NCBI GenBank assembly: GCA_949751835.1
Contig: CATKHK010000034.1
Location: forward strand, 1 to 64,000
Direction: 5' to 3'
Length of the DNA stretch: 64,000 nucleotides
Source of the DNA: Blepharisma japonicum
Lineage: Eukaryota; Ciliophora; Heterotrichea; Heterotrichida; Blepharismidae
Below are positions 1-11,798 of this stretch, in pieces (position 1 is the first letter of the stretch; every line of letters begins with the position of its first letter). The notes beneath the pieces were generated by a model. It saw only the letters and a program-made list of their open reading frames with translations. It ran no database searches and was not told the DNA's origin. The position numbers and the translations under genes were made by a program.

Positions 1-2012
1 AAATTTAGCTGATAAGGATCGTAATAATCAAGTCCTTGATTTATAATAGAGTCTAAAGCAATTGCTATATAATAAGCTGCATCATAGAGAGAGCAAGCAT
101 ATGAAGTAGGAACAGTATTATAGAGAGATGCTATCTTTGAGTAAGCCAATTTTCCGACTTTTCCAACCCAATTTTGTCCAGTAATAGTGATCATTGGAAT
201 TCCTATTTCTTTGAATTTATAAGTATACATAAAATCATATTGTAACATTGTGAGAAACGCTGGAGTTATTACAAAAATTACAAGATCGCCTTTTCTCATG
301 CCCATATCATATAACTTTTCAAGGACATAATATAATGAAGGCGTATTAAATATCAAAACCAAAAACCTTGCTTGTGTATCAATAATTGCTTGCAGTGAAT
401 CAGTATATTTTTGAATAGTGGTTCTGTTCAGATTATCAGGGATAGCACTTAAGTTTTCAGGATTTAGAATTTCTAATCCATATTGAGGCGCATTTTTTTT
501 AAATATGCTATATGATGATTTGCTTGATGTATCATTAGTATATAAAATACAGAGCTTATTCCAGCCTAAAGCTTTAAATAAAAGCGAAGCCAAAGTTATC
601 ATATAGTTGTAAGAAATATTGATTCTTGTAAACATAGGATAAATTGCTGTAGAATTCAGTGAGGAGTCTCCAGCCATCCCTCCAATAACTGGAAAAATTA
701 AATCTAATTTCTTAAAGAGCTTCACATCTCCAACTGTCGTTGAAGAAGCAGGAGCTGAAATATGTGCTAATCCGAATTTATCTTGGTCTTTCGTAAAGCA
801 AGCTTTTGCAAAACTTTCATTGTAAATTGTTGCACCACAATCAAAATTAAAGTACTCTATTTGGAAATTCTTTAAAATCCCTAATTTACCATCATTTATT
901 AATCTTCATGCCGTAAATGCGCCATAATAGTAAAGGGGTACAGCTGTCATTGGAAGAGTACCCGGATTTGTAGAACCTCCGGAAACTGACATGTGCAAAA
1001 TTTTTTTAATTGATTTTGGGACATTATAGGTATTTCCTGGAAAAGTTAAATTTCCAAAAATTTTTACTGTATCATCAAAGACTGACCCGATAACTTCCCG
1101 CTTACTGTCCTGAATATTTACGATAGAAAATAGAATTTTTTCGTTGTATTTCTTTAGCAGATGTTTTAATTCTTCAACTGATTCTATCGTGCTATTTAAT
1201 AAATATTGTAATATACTCATAGCTGAATTAAATGTAGACTCATCTTCAGAGCTTACATATTCTTGACCCTTTATAGTGATAATAATTGCCCCATCAGCTT
1301 TGCATCCATAGCCACTGCTTTGGTTTAAAATTATCCCATCTCCGTTCAGCAGAAGCTTTTTGAATTTTAATGTTTCTTGAATTTTTGACGAGAGAACAGA
1401 ATTTGCATAAATGTAATATAACGTAGTGCCTAAAGGCTTGATAATTCGATTTACCAAATTTTCAATATTTCCTGATGATTCTATAGTTAAGTAATCAAAA
1501 TTCGCTGAATATTCTAAAAATTTTTGTTTGGTGTTTATATTATCTTCGTCAGTGATTACAAGTCCTTGAGTCCAGTTAAAGTAGTCTAAAATTGTAAAAT
1601 ATGCATTCAATTGAGTTAAGTGTGAAGGGATAATGCTATAAGTTCATTCATCATAGTAATAAGACTCATACTTTTTCTGAGAAACCAAGTGGATTTTCTT
1701 ATTTTTTTCACATAGTTGAGATAGATTCAGCTGTATTTCAAAATCATCTGATAAATCAAGAACGATTAAAGTATCGGGATACATATTAAGGCATTCCGAA
1801 ATCGCTGAGTAGTTACAGTGGTGCCAATCGATAACTAGCTCGAATGGTTTTTTTATTTCTTTGATCCAATTTGGGCTGTCTTTATTTTTATCATTTTGGA
1901 CAATAAGAATATCAGTAGAAGAAGACAAATTTAGCATAGCTAAAAAATATAATATCTTAAGAAATCCTATGCCAGAAATGCCTTGATTCTTTTTTACTAG
2001 TTTTTCGGTCAT
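1..2012 (-). CDS. Family A receptor-like membrane protein, N-terminal two thirds (runs off window)
   Basis: Reads from ATG at 2012 through TGA-as-Trp codons to the window edge with no TAA or TAG. The first ~35 residues form a basic start plus a hydrophobic run (GISGIGFLKILYFLAMLNL), a likely signal peptide. The next ~330 residues resemble one lobe set of a family-I periplasmic-binding or ANF receptor fold, with a Tyr-rich YESYYYDE stretch, then IIPS, then an F-N-W-T and V-I-T-D-E strand. After AYTAW the second half has the ANF-like series FPVIGG, MFTRINIS, LGWNKLCILY. The frame is cut at DYYDPYQLN, before the membrane part known from whole copies at 19905-23378 and 42959-46378. Extracellular ligand binding is inferred from fold resemblance; no ligand can be named. 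This copy shows no lesion in the visible part. Confidence 0.75.
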
Positions 2013-2102
2013 TTTTATTAGAGATATAATTTATTTACAAAAATATAAAAGTCCAAATTATATAAAAACATTTATGACCATGAAACGAATATAAATAACG
2101 GA

Positions 2103-2675
2103 CTCGATTACTACGATCCTTATCAGCTAAATTTGACAATTAGAGAACAGAAGTTTATAGGGTGCACAGGAAAGGTCTCAATTGACAAAAATAGCAATGA
2201 CAGAATAATGGAAAATTTTGATATTAGTGTCAACAAAATTGATCCAATTTCGGGAAATGTGACTGCCTACAAAATGGGAGAATTCCAGCCATATAGCAGC
2301 AGAATGCTAATTATTAATGCACCGATTATTTATGGAGATGGGTCTACTACAAAGCCATATGATCTAAGAAGCCAAGATAACGAATGCCCTTTTTCTGATA
2401 AGCTAATAAGGACGTTTACAAAAGGAAGATTGATTACTTTTGGAATTTGCTTTGTGTTTGCCTTACTTTCTTTAGCTTTTACAGCATACATATGAAAAAA
2501 GTGGTGAAATATAAATATAGAAGAACTTAAAGAAAGGAAAGAAATTTCTTTTCAAGATTTTATTGTTCAATTCACAATCGGCATTGAATTTTTCCAGTTT
2601 GTAGCTATAGGGCCAGATACTAACCCAATTAATAGCTTCTTAAAAGTTAAAATTTCTAATTTTATGAAACTATAA
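2103..2675 (+). pseudogene. Family A fragment: stalk and first membrane segment only
   Basis: Begins abruptly at LDYYDPYQLN and follows the family frame through KFIGCTGKVSIDKNSND, GEFQPYSS and the first membrane span (ITFGICFVFALLSLAF) to IWKKWW and IEELKERKE, then diverges after NSFLK and ends at TAA 2673. It has no start codon, no ligand-binding region and no later membrane spans. Its first 37 bases are an inverted copy, with two mismatches, of window bases 1-34, where the oppositely oriented gene at 1-2012 is cut. It is a rearrangement relic, not a working gene. Confidence 0.8.
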
Positions 2676-2775
2676 AAATATATTGATTTTAAATAATGAA
2701 ATTGGATCTCTTCCAATTGAATCTGATTAGAAACACTCCATGAAAGTCAATATGGTTGCCTTAGGTATCTGGGAT

Positions 2776-3960
2776 CTCAAACTGTACCTCCAACAACTGG
2801 AAAAGTTAAATTTAACTTCTTAAAGAGTTTCATCTCTGAAGCTGCCATTGAAGAAGAAGGGGGTGGAATATAAGCTAATCCTAATTTATCTTTATCTTTT
2901 GTAAAGCAAGCTGTTGCGAAATTTTCATCATAGATCGATACTCCACAATCAAAAATAAAGTGCTCTATTTGGAAATTTTTTAAAATCCCGAATGTGCCAT
3001 CATTTATTAATTTTCATGCTGTATATGCACCGTAATAAAAAAGGGGTGCAGATGTCTCAGGAGGAGCTCCAGGATTTGTAGAACCTCCAGAGACTGACAC
3101 ATGCAAAATCTTTTTAGCTGATTTTGGGATGTTATGACTATTTCCAGGAAAAGTTAAATTTCCCCAAATCGTTACCGTTTTATCAGAGACTGATCCGACA
3201 ACTTCTCGTTTACCATCCTGAATATTTATGATAGAATATACACTTTTTTCGTTATATTTTTTTAGCAAATATTTTAATTCTTCAACAGATTCTACCGTGC
3301 TATTTAATAAATATTGTAATAAATTTGCAGTTGAATTAAATAAAAATTCCTCTTCAGAAATTCCATATTCTTGGTCTTTTAAAGTGACAATAATTGCCCC
3401 ATCAGTTTTGCATCCACAACCACTGTTTTGATTTAAAACTATTCCATCTCCATTAAGCAAGAGCTTTTTGGATTTTAATGCTTCTTGAATTTTTGATGAG
3501 AGAACAGAATTTGCAAAAATGTAATATAATGTCGCGCCTAAAGGCTTGATAATTCGATTTACTAAACTTTCAATGTTTGTCGACGATTCTACAGCTAAAT
3601 AATCAAAACGAGCTGAAAAATCTAAAAATTTTTTTTTATTTTTTGTATTAGTTTCGTCAGTGATTACAAGTCCTCGAGTCCAGTTAAAGTAGTCTAAAAT
3701 TGCAAAATATGCATTCAATTGAGCTGATTGTGAAGGGAAAAGACTAAAAGCCCATTCGTCATAATAATGGGACTCATACTTTTTCTGAGAAACTAAATGG
3801 ATTTTCTTACTTTCTTCACATAGTTGAGAAAGACCCAGCTGCTTTTCAAAATCGTCTGATAAATCAAGAACGATTAAAGTATTGGGATACATATGAAGGC
3901 AATCGGAAATTGCTAAGGATTTTTTATATATCTCTGCTTCTTGCTATGAATGCAGACCAT
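2776..3960 (-). pseudogene. Family A pseudogene, truncated at both ends
   Basis: Minus-strand family A sequence is recognisable from about 3930 (LAISDCLHMYP) to about 2780 (FPVVGGTV), including YESHYYDE, the FNWTRG strand, VSGGSTNPG and AYTAW. The signal peptide and first ~60 residues are missing. The 3' side stops at FPVVGG, before the rest of the second lobe, the stalk and all membrane spans. The frame between these limits is open when TGA is Trp, so loss was by breakage rather than slow point decay. It lies head to head with the copy starting at 4089, about 130 bp away. Confidence 0.75.
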
Positions 3961-4088
3961 ATTGAGGTTTATATTTTAATGCCTTTATTGCAAAAATTTT
4001 TATTGAGCTAAGGATATTCATTACAATTCTTTCACCATTAAAATAGAAACAAATTTTATATGAGTATAATTATTTCTATTTTTTAGCT

Positions 4089-7000
4089 ATGCTAAATTTG
4101 TCTTCTTCTGCTGATATTCTTATTATCCAAAAAGATAGGAATGAAGACAGCCAAAATTGAATTAATGAAATAAAAAAGCCATACGAGCTAGCGACCGATT
4201 GGCACCACTGTAACTATTCAGCAATTTCAGAGTGTCTTAATATGTATCCTGATACTTTAATAGTCCTTGATTTATCAGACGATTTTGAAATACAAATGAG
4301 TTTATCTCAAATATGTGAAGAAAATAAAAAAATCCATTTGGTTTCTCAAAAAAAGTATGAGTCTTATTATTATGACGAATGGACTTATAGCATATTCCCT
4401 TCACACTCAGCTGAAATGAAAACATATTTTACTATTTTAGATTACTTTAACTGGACTCAAGGACTTGTAATCACTGATGAAGATAATATAAGCAGCAAAC
4501 AACATTTTTTAGATTATTCAGCAAAATTTAATTATTTAACTATAGAATCATCAGGAAATATTGAAAATTTGGTTAATCAAATTATCAAGCCTTTAGGCAC
4601 TACACTATATTACATTTTTGCAAATTCTGTTCTTTCGTCAAAAATTCAGGACACATTAAAATCAAAAAAACTCCTGCTGAAAGGTGATGGAATAATTTTA
4701 AATCAGAACAGCGGGTATGGATGCAAAACTGATGGGGCAATTATTATCACTATAAAGGGTCAAGAATATGTAAGCTCTGAAGATGAGTCTTTATTTAATT
4801 CAGCTGTGAGTATATTACAATATTTATTAAATAGCACGGTAGAATCTGTTGAAGAATTAAAATATTTGTTAAAGAAATACAACGAAAAAAGCCTATTTTC
4901 TATTGTAAATGTTCAGAAAAGCAAAAGAGAAATTGTCGGATTAGTTTCTGATAAAACAATAACAATTTTGGGAAATTTAACTTTTCCTGGAAATGTTCAA
5001 AATATACCAAAATCAGACAAAAAGATTTTGCACGTGTCAGTCTCTGGAGGCGCTACAAATCCAGGAACTCCTCCTATGACATCTATACCACCTTTATATT
5101 ATGGTGCATATACAGCATGAAAATTAATAAATGATGGCACACTAGGAATTTTAAAGAATTTCCAAATAGAATACTTTATTTTTGATTGCGGAGTAATTAA
5201 TTTCGATGAAAATTTTGCAACAGCTTGCTTCGCCAAAGACATAGAAAAAATCGGATTAGCATTCATTTCAGCTCCTTCATCTTCAGTGACAGCTGCACAG
5301 ATGAAGCTCTTTGAGAGATTAAATTTAACTTTCCCGATTGTTGGAGGGGTAAATGGAGACATCTCACTCAACTCCACAGCAACTTATCCTATGTTTACCA
5401 GGATCGCTATTTCTTTCAACTATATGATGACTTTGGCTTCGCTTTTGCTTAAAGGTTTAGACTGGCATAAAATCTGCGTTCTATATGATTTTATGTATAC
5501 CTATAAAATCAAAGAAGTAGGAGTTCCAATGATCACTATATCTGGACAGAATTGAGTTGGAAAAGTTGGACAATTGGCTTACTCGAAGATAGCATCCCTT
5601 TATAATACTGTCCCTTCTTCATATGCTTGCTATTTCTATGATGCAGCCTATTATATAGCAAGTGCTTTAGACTCTATTATCCATCACGGACTTGATTATT
5701 ATGATCCTTACCAGCTAAATTTGACGCTTAGAGAACAGAAATTTGCAGGATGTACAGGAAAAGTCTCAATTGATAAAAACAGCAATGACAGGATTATGGA
5801 AATTTTTGATATTATGGTAAATAAAATTGATCCAATTTCGGGAAACATCACTGCATACAAAATGGGAGTATTCCAACCATATAGTAGCACAATGCTAATT
5901 ATTGATACACCAATTGTTTATGGAGATGGGTCTACTATAAAGCCAGATGATCTGAGAAATCAAGATAGTAAATGCCCTTTTTCTGATAAGTTAGTGAAGA
6001 CGTTTACAAAAGGAAGAATGCTTACTTTTGGAATCTGCATTGCATTCGCCTTAATTTCTTTTGCTTCTACTGCATATATATGAAAAAAATGGTGAAATAT
6101 AAATATAGAAGAACTTAAAGAAAGGAAAGAAATTTCACTGCAAGATTTTATCGTTCAATTAACAATTGGCATTGAATTTTTACAATATCAAGAAATGGGG
6201 CCAGATATAACCCCAATTAATAGCTTCTTAGCAAAAGTCAGCAATTATTTTTCTCTCAACTTAGAAAATATTTTAAACCTCAAAAACGGAGTATTTTGGA
6301 TTGTTATTGATGGAGTTTACGGATCTATTATCGTATGATTAATTTTGTGTGCTACTATTCTGCTCAGATTGGACGAAAAATTCCCCAGAGTATCGCTTTT
6401 TAGATTTTTAGCTTGAATTGCAGATTATTTAATGCCAATTTTAGGTAATTTATGCTTTATACCTTTTATTTCGATGTGCTTGAATGTGTTTGTGTGCGAT
6501 CAATCTATTGGAGAAAATTTCACTGACAGTTTTCTTGCTCAAGACTGCTATTATTTTTGCTGAAAAGGTGACCATCTATTATATGCAATTTTTTCTTTTA
6601 TAGCTCTTTTGTGTTACGAGCCTCTTGCGGTATATTGTAGACCTTTGTGGCAAGAATTGCAGAATAATTTACACATTAATACGTCCCCTTTATTTTTAAT
6701 GGTAAAAACCATAGTCCAAGTTATTTTTATAGTGATGAATAAAACAGTGAAAAGAGCTGATAGCACAGTTCATGGAGCTTTATTTGCTATCCTAATGGCT
6801 GCCTATATTGGATTTATATTTAGATGGAAGCCTTATAATTATCCAAGACTATGTTGGTGACAAACTCTGAGCCTAATTGGGGTATTATGGCTTTCTGTGC
6901 TTTCAACTATCTCATCCAATATTAAAGGAAATCATTTGATTTATCTTTTATTGATTATTATAGGGTGGATAGTAATTATTATTGTTGGCATTCATGTACA

Positions 7001-7178
7001 AAGAAAGAAATACCCCAGCCTGCTATATAGAAGAAAAGGTCTGGATACAAATCATTTATACAGGTTCGCATTTACTTTTGGCAAACACTCGAGAAATGCT
7101 CTTTCAAAAATAGCTCCACGTCGATCATCTAAAACTTCAGTATCCAAAGACTTCCAAATTATAAAGGAAGTCTCTTAA
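4089..7178 (+). CDS. Family A receptor-like protein with internal deletion and no signal peptide
   Basis: Open for 1029 residues from ATG 4089 (MLNLSSSADI) to TAA 7178 using TGA as Trp. It keeps the first ligand-binding stretch, part of the second, the stalk (CTGKVSIDKNSND), all ~8 membrane spans and the basic tail (VQRKKYPSLLYRRKG). Two things are odd. Family homology starts inside the signal peptide, and the DNA just upstream gives no in-frame ATG or signal sequence. Also ICVLY joins directly to DFMYTYK, removing about 100 residues that every other copy has there, without breaking frame. The product would lack secretion and half of the second lobe, so it may be a recent pseudogene despite its long frame. 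Confidence 0.6.
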
Positions 7179-7452
7179 AATAATAAAATTTTGAGAATTT
7201 AATATTAAAGTAAATTAATTATATATGCGTACTATAATTTATTAGTGTGAAAAGAAGCACTTTTGGATGTGCAAATTTACTTTTAAGGATAAATATCTTG
7301 CTTCTTAACTTTTAGCAAATTGGCTATATTTCTAATAAAATAATATAAATGAAATATCAGAAAAAATTAAGCAAGGTATTTTTGGCATAGGATTGCTACA
7401 GTATGAGTATAAGATTAATTTGTTTTAAAAGTAAATTCACAAAATTTATTAT

Positions 7453-10400
7453 TTAATAAGCTTGCTTTATCATCTCAAAGCCTTTGGATACCGAATCTTC
7501 AGATGATCGACGTGGAGCTATTTTTGAAAGGGCATTTTTTGAGTGCTTACCAAAAGTAAATGCGAATTTATATAAATGAGTTGTATCCAGACCTTTTCTT
7601 CTATATAGCAGACTGGGGTATTTCTTTCTTTGCACATGAATACCAACAAGAGCAATTAACACCCATCCTATAAAAACCAATAAAAAATAAATCAAATAAT
7701 CACCTTTAGCAATCAATGAGATAGTTGAAAGCACAGAAACCCATAATACCCCAATTAAGCTTAAAGCCTGCCACCAGCTGAATCTTGGATAATTATAAGG
7801 TTTCCATCTAAATATAAATCCTATATAAGCAGCCATTAGGATAGCAAATAAAGCTCCATGTACTGTGCTTTCAGCTCTTTTCACTGTTTTATTCATCACT
7901 ACAAAAATAACTTGGACTAGTGTTTTTACCATTAAAAATAAAGGCGAAGTATGAATATGCAAATTTTGCTGCAATTCTTGCCACAAAGGTCTGCAAAATA
8001 TTGCAAGAGGCTCATAGCATAAAAGGCCTATAAAAGAAAATATCGCATATAATAAATGATCGCCTTTTCAGCAAAAATAATAGCAATCTTCAACAAGAAA
8101 ACTGTCAGTGAAATTATCCCCAATAGATTGATCGCACACAAACACATTCAAGCACATCGAAATAAAAGGCATAAAGCATAAATTACCTAAAATTGGCATT
8201 AAATAGTCTGCAATTCAAGCTAAAAATCTGAAAAGCGATACTCTGGGGAATTTTTCATCCAATCTGAGCAGAATAGTAGCACACAAAATAAGTCATAAGA
8301 TAATAGCCCCATAAACTCCATCAATTACAATCCAAAATACTCCATTTTTGAGCTTTAAAATATTTTCTAAATTAAGAGAAAAAGAGTTGCTGATTTTTGA
8401 TATGAAACCATTAATTGATGTTATATCTGGCCCCATAGCTATAAACTGGAAAAATTCAATACTGATTGTTAATTGAACTATAAAATCCTCTAGCGAAATT
8501 TCTTTTTTATCTTTAAGTTCTTCTATATTTATATTTCACCACCTTTTTCATATATATAAGGTAATTACAATAGAAATTAAGGCAAACGCAAAGCAGATAC
8601 CAAAAGTAAGCATTCTTCCTTTTGTAAAAGTCCTTACCAGCTTATTAGAAAAAGGGCATTCGTTATCTTGATTTCTCAAATCATCTGGCTTTATAGTAGA
8701 CCCATCTCCATAAATTATCGGAATATCAATAGCTAGCATTATACTACTATATGGGTGGAATTCTCCCATTCTATATGCAGTGACATTTCCTGAAATTGGA
8801 TCAATTTTATTGACAGTAATATCAAAACTTTCCATAATTCTATCATTGCTGTTTTTATCAATTGAAACTTTCCCTGTGCATCCTGTAAACTTCTGATCTC
8901 TAAGAGTCAAATTTAGTTGATAAGGGTCGTAGTAATCAAGTCCTTGATTTATAATTGACTCCAAGGCAATTGCTATATAATAAGCTGCATCCTAGAAATA
9001 GCAAGCATATGAAGCAGGGACAATATTATAGAGAGATGATATCTTTGAGTAAGCCAATTTTCCAACTTCTCCAACCCAATTCTGTCCAGATATAGCCATC
9101 ATTGGAACTCCTACTTCTTTGAATTTATAGGGATACATAAAATCATATTGTAGCATTGTGAGAAACTCTGGACTTATTACAAAAATTACAAGATCACCTT
9201 TTCTCAGGCCCATATCGTATAGCTCTTCAAGGATGTAATAGAATTCAGGAGGATTGAAAAGCAAAACTAAAAACCTTGCTTGTGTAGCAACAACTGCTTG
9301 GAGTGAATCACTATATTGTTTCAACGCAGTTCTGTTCAAATTTTCAGGGATATTCCTCAAACTTTCAGGATTCAGAATTTCCAACCCATATTGATGAATA
9401 TTATTCATAAATGTGAAATATATTGACTTGTTTGATGGATCATTAGAATATAGAACACAGAGTTTATTCCATCCTAAAACTTTAATTAAAAGCGAAGATA
9501 AAGTCATCATATAGTTCAGAGAAATAGCGATTCTTGTATACATAGGAAAAATTGCTGTTGAATTGAGTGAGGGTGCTCCATTAGTCCCTCCTACAACTGG
9601 AAAAGTTAAATTTAACCTCTTAAAGAGAATCATTTCTTGAGTTGCCATTGAAGAAGAAACAGCTGAAATATGCACTAATCCGAATTTATCTTGGTCTTTT
9701 GTAAAGCAAGCCTTTGCGAAATTTTCATCATAGTTCAATATTCCGCAATCAAAAATAAAGTGCTCTATTTGGAAATTCTTTAAAATCCCTAATTTACCAT
9801 CATTTATTAATTTTCATGCTGTATATGCCCCATTATAGAAAAGGGCCAAAGATGCCATAGGAGGAGTTCCTGGATTTGTAGAACCTCCAGAGACTGTAAC
9901 ATGCAGAATTTTTTTAACTGATTTTGGGACATTGTGAGTATTTCCAGGAAAAGTTAAATTCCCTGAAATCATGACTGCTCCATAAGACACCGACCCAACA
10001 ACTTTTCGTTTGCTATCCTGAATATTTACGATAGAAAATAGAGATTTTTCGTTGTTTTTTTTCAGCAAATATTTTAATTCTTCAACTGATTCTGCAGAGT
10101 TATTTAATAAATATTGTAATATGCTTTCAGTTGAATTATATAAAAACTCCTCTTCAGAATCTGCATATTCTTGGCCTTTTATAGTGATTATAATTGTCCC
10201 ATCAGTTTTGCATCCATAACCACTGCTTTGATTTAAAATTATCCCATCCCCGTTCAGCAAAAGCTTTTTGGATTTTAATGTTTCTTGAATTTTTGACGAG
10301 AGAACAGAATTTGCAAAAAGGTAATATAATGTCGTGCCTAAAGGCTTGATAATTTGATTAATCAAATTTTCAATATTTCCTGATGATTCTATAGTTAAGT

Positions 10401-10919
10401 AATCAAAAGTTGCTGAATATTCTAAAAATTTTTGTTTGCTTTTAATATTATCTTCGTCAGTGATTACAAGTCCTCGAGTCCAGTTAAAGTAGTCTAAAAT
10501 TGTAAAATATGCATTCATTTGAGCTAAGTTTGAAGGGATGATGCTATACGTCCATTGGTTATAGTAATAAGACTCATACTTTTTTTGAGAAACCAAATGA
10601 ATTTTCTTATTTTCTTCACATAGCTGAGATAGACTTAGTTGTAATTCAAAATTATCTGATAAGTCAAGAATGATTAAAGTATTGGGATACATATTAAGAC
10701 ACTCTGTAATTGTTGAATAGTTACATTCGTGCCAATCGATAGATAGCTCGAATTGTTTTTTTATTTCCTTAATCCAATTTGTGCTGTCTTTATTTCTATC
10801 ATTTTGGGCAATAATAATATCAACAGAAGAAGACAAATTTAGCATAGCCAAAAAAATAATATCCTAAGAAATCCTATGCCAAAAATTCCTTGATTCTTTT
10901 TTACTGGCTTTTCATTCAT
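7453..10919 (-). pseudogene. Family A full-length copy with a frameshift and a nonsense codon
   Basis: All parts of the family are present in order: start MNEKPVKKNQGI at 10919, two ANF-like stretches, stalk, ~8 membrane spans and the tail ending KGFEMIKQAY at TAA 7453. Two lesions break it. Near 10853 a T/A-rich run is one base shorter than in the copy at 1-2012, which throws the signal peptide into a stop (FFWLC then TAA). At 8992-8994 a TAG replaces the Tyr codon in the conserved ACYFYDAAYY segment. Elsewhere the frame is intact with many TGA Trp codons, so decay is recent. An assembly error in the homopolymer could explain the first lesion but not easily the second. Confidence 0.8.
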
Positions 10920-11179
10920 TTTTTACTAGAGATATAATTCATTTGAAAAAAATATTTAAGCCTGATAATTTTAAATTATATAAGAAGATTTATACCATGG
11001 ATATAATTCAAAATGATATTTGGAAGCACTGTCTGTTTCTATATTTTCTCTTCATAAATTAATTTTTGATATTTGAGGAAATGATTTTATAAAAGCTTTG
11101 GTATACTATAGGCTCATCTTTATAAACATTGGCATGCAAAAATTTATTAAACTTTAATTTATGCAATTCATTGGAAAAT

Positions 11180-11798
11180 TTTCATGACCAAACTTCAAAC
11201 AATTTATAAAAAGATAAAATTAATTTAATATCAACTCTATTAAGTGATAGCCAATTTATCTTATTTATATATGACACTTAATGACCTTGGAAAAATAAAG
11301 GTTGGTAGTTATGATTAATTAAATCTTTATAAGACCTTATAAGAGTAAGCCAGATTGATATCGTTAACGTTAATTAAGATTATTTTTAAGCTTTCTGATG
11401 GCTGCAGGATATCGTGCTTAACTTTCTCTCAGAGATTGCGCCTTTAGATCTATCAGCTCCTTCAGAGAATGTGTAATATAAAGAACAAATTCCAGGATGC
11501 CTAGGCCCTATATCACTTTAGATTTTCCCAGATGCAAATGCCTGCCTGAAATCTACAAAATCTAGCTAAATTAATAAACTAAAAGTAATTTTGCATTCAT
11601 CAAGATCCTTATTACTGAGTAAGCTAGTATTCGCAGGAACAGAAGGATGAGTTGGTTCTCGAGGACATTTAATTTGGATGTTAGATGATATTAAATTGAG
11701 TTACAAATGTCAAATAATTATAATAGATATTATGATTATAGCATTATTTTATAATTTAATTGATTAAAATATTGATTAAAATAATGAGGAATGATTAA
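11180..11798. repeat. Direct repeat R copy 1, 3' flank of TPR pseudogene
   Basis: Closely matches 31060-31660 along its length and more loosely 14795-15255 and 34195-34670, all in the same orientation. Shared landmarks are GTTAACGTTAAT, GGATATCGTGC, TAACTTTCTCTCAGAG, the TTAGATTTTCCCAGA block and GGAACAGAAGGATGAG. On the minus strand from about 11667 to 11395 one frame reads like protein (PREPTHPSVPANTSLLSN, later GADRSKGAISERKLS) but has stops, so it may be a decayed coding sequence. The last ~90 bp before the TPR stop (AT-rich, repeated TATTATGATTATAGCATT) is shared with 31600-31660. Confidence 0.75.

Noticed and set aside
4237-4425. Open frame of 62 codons on the minus strand opposite the receptor copy
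   Set aside because: Antisense shadow of a conserved coding sequence; no family wording of its own.
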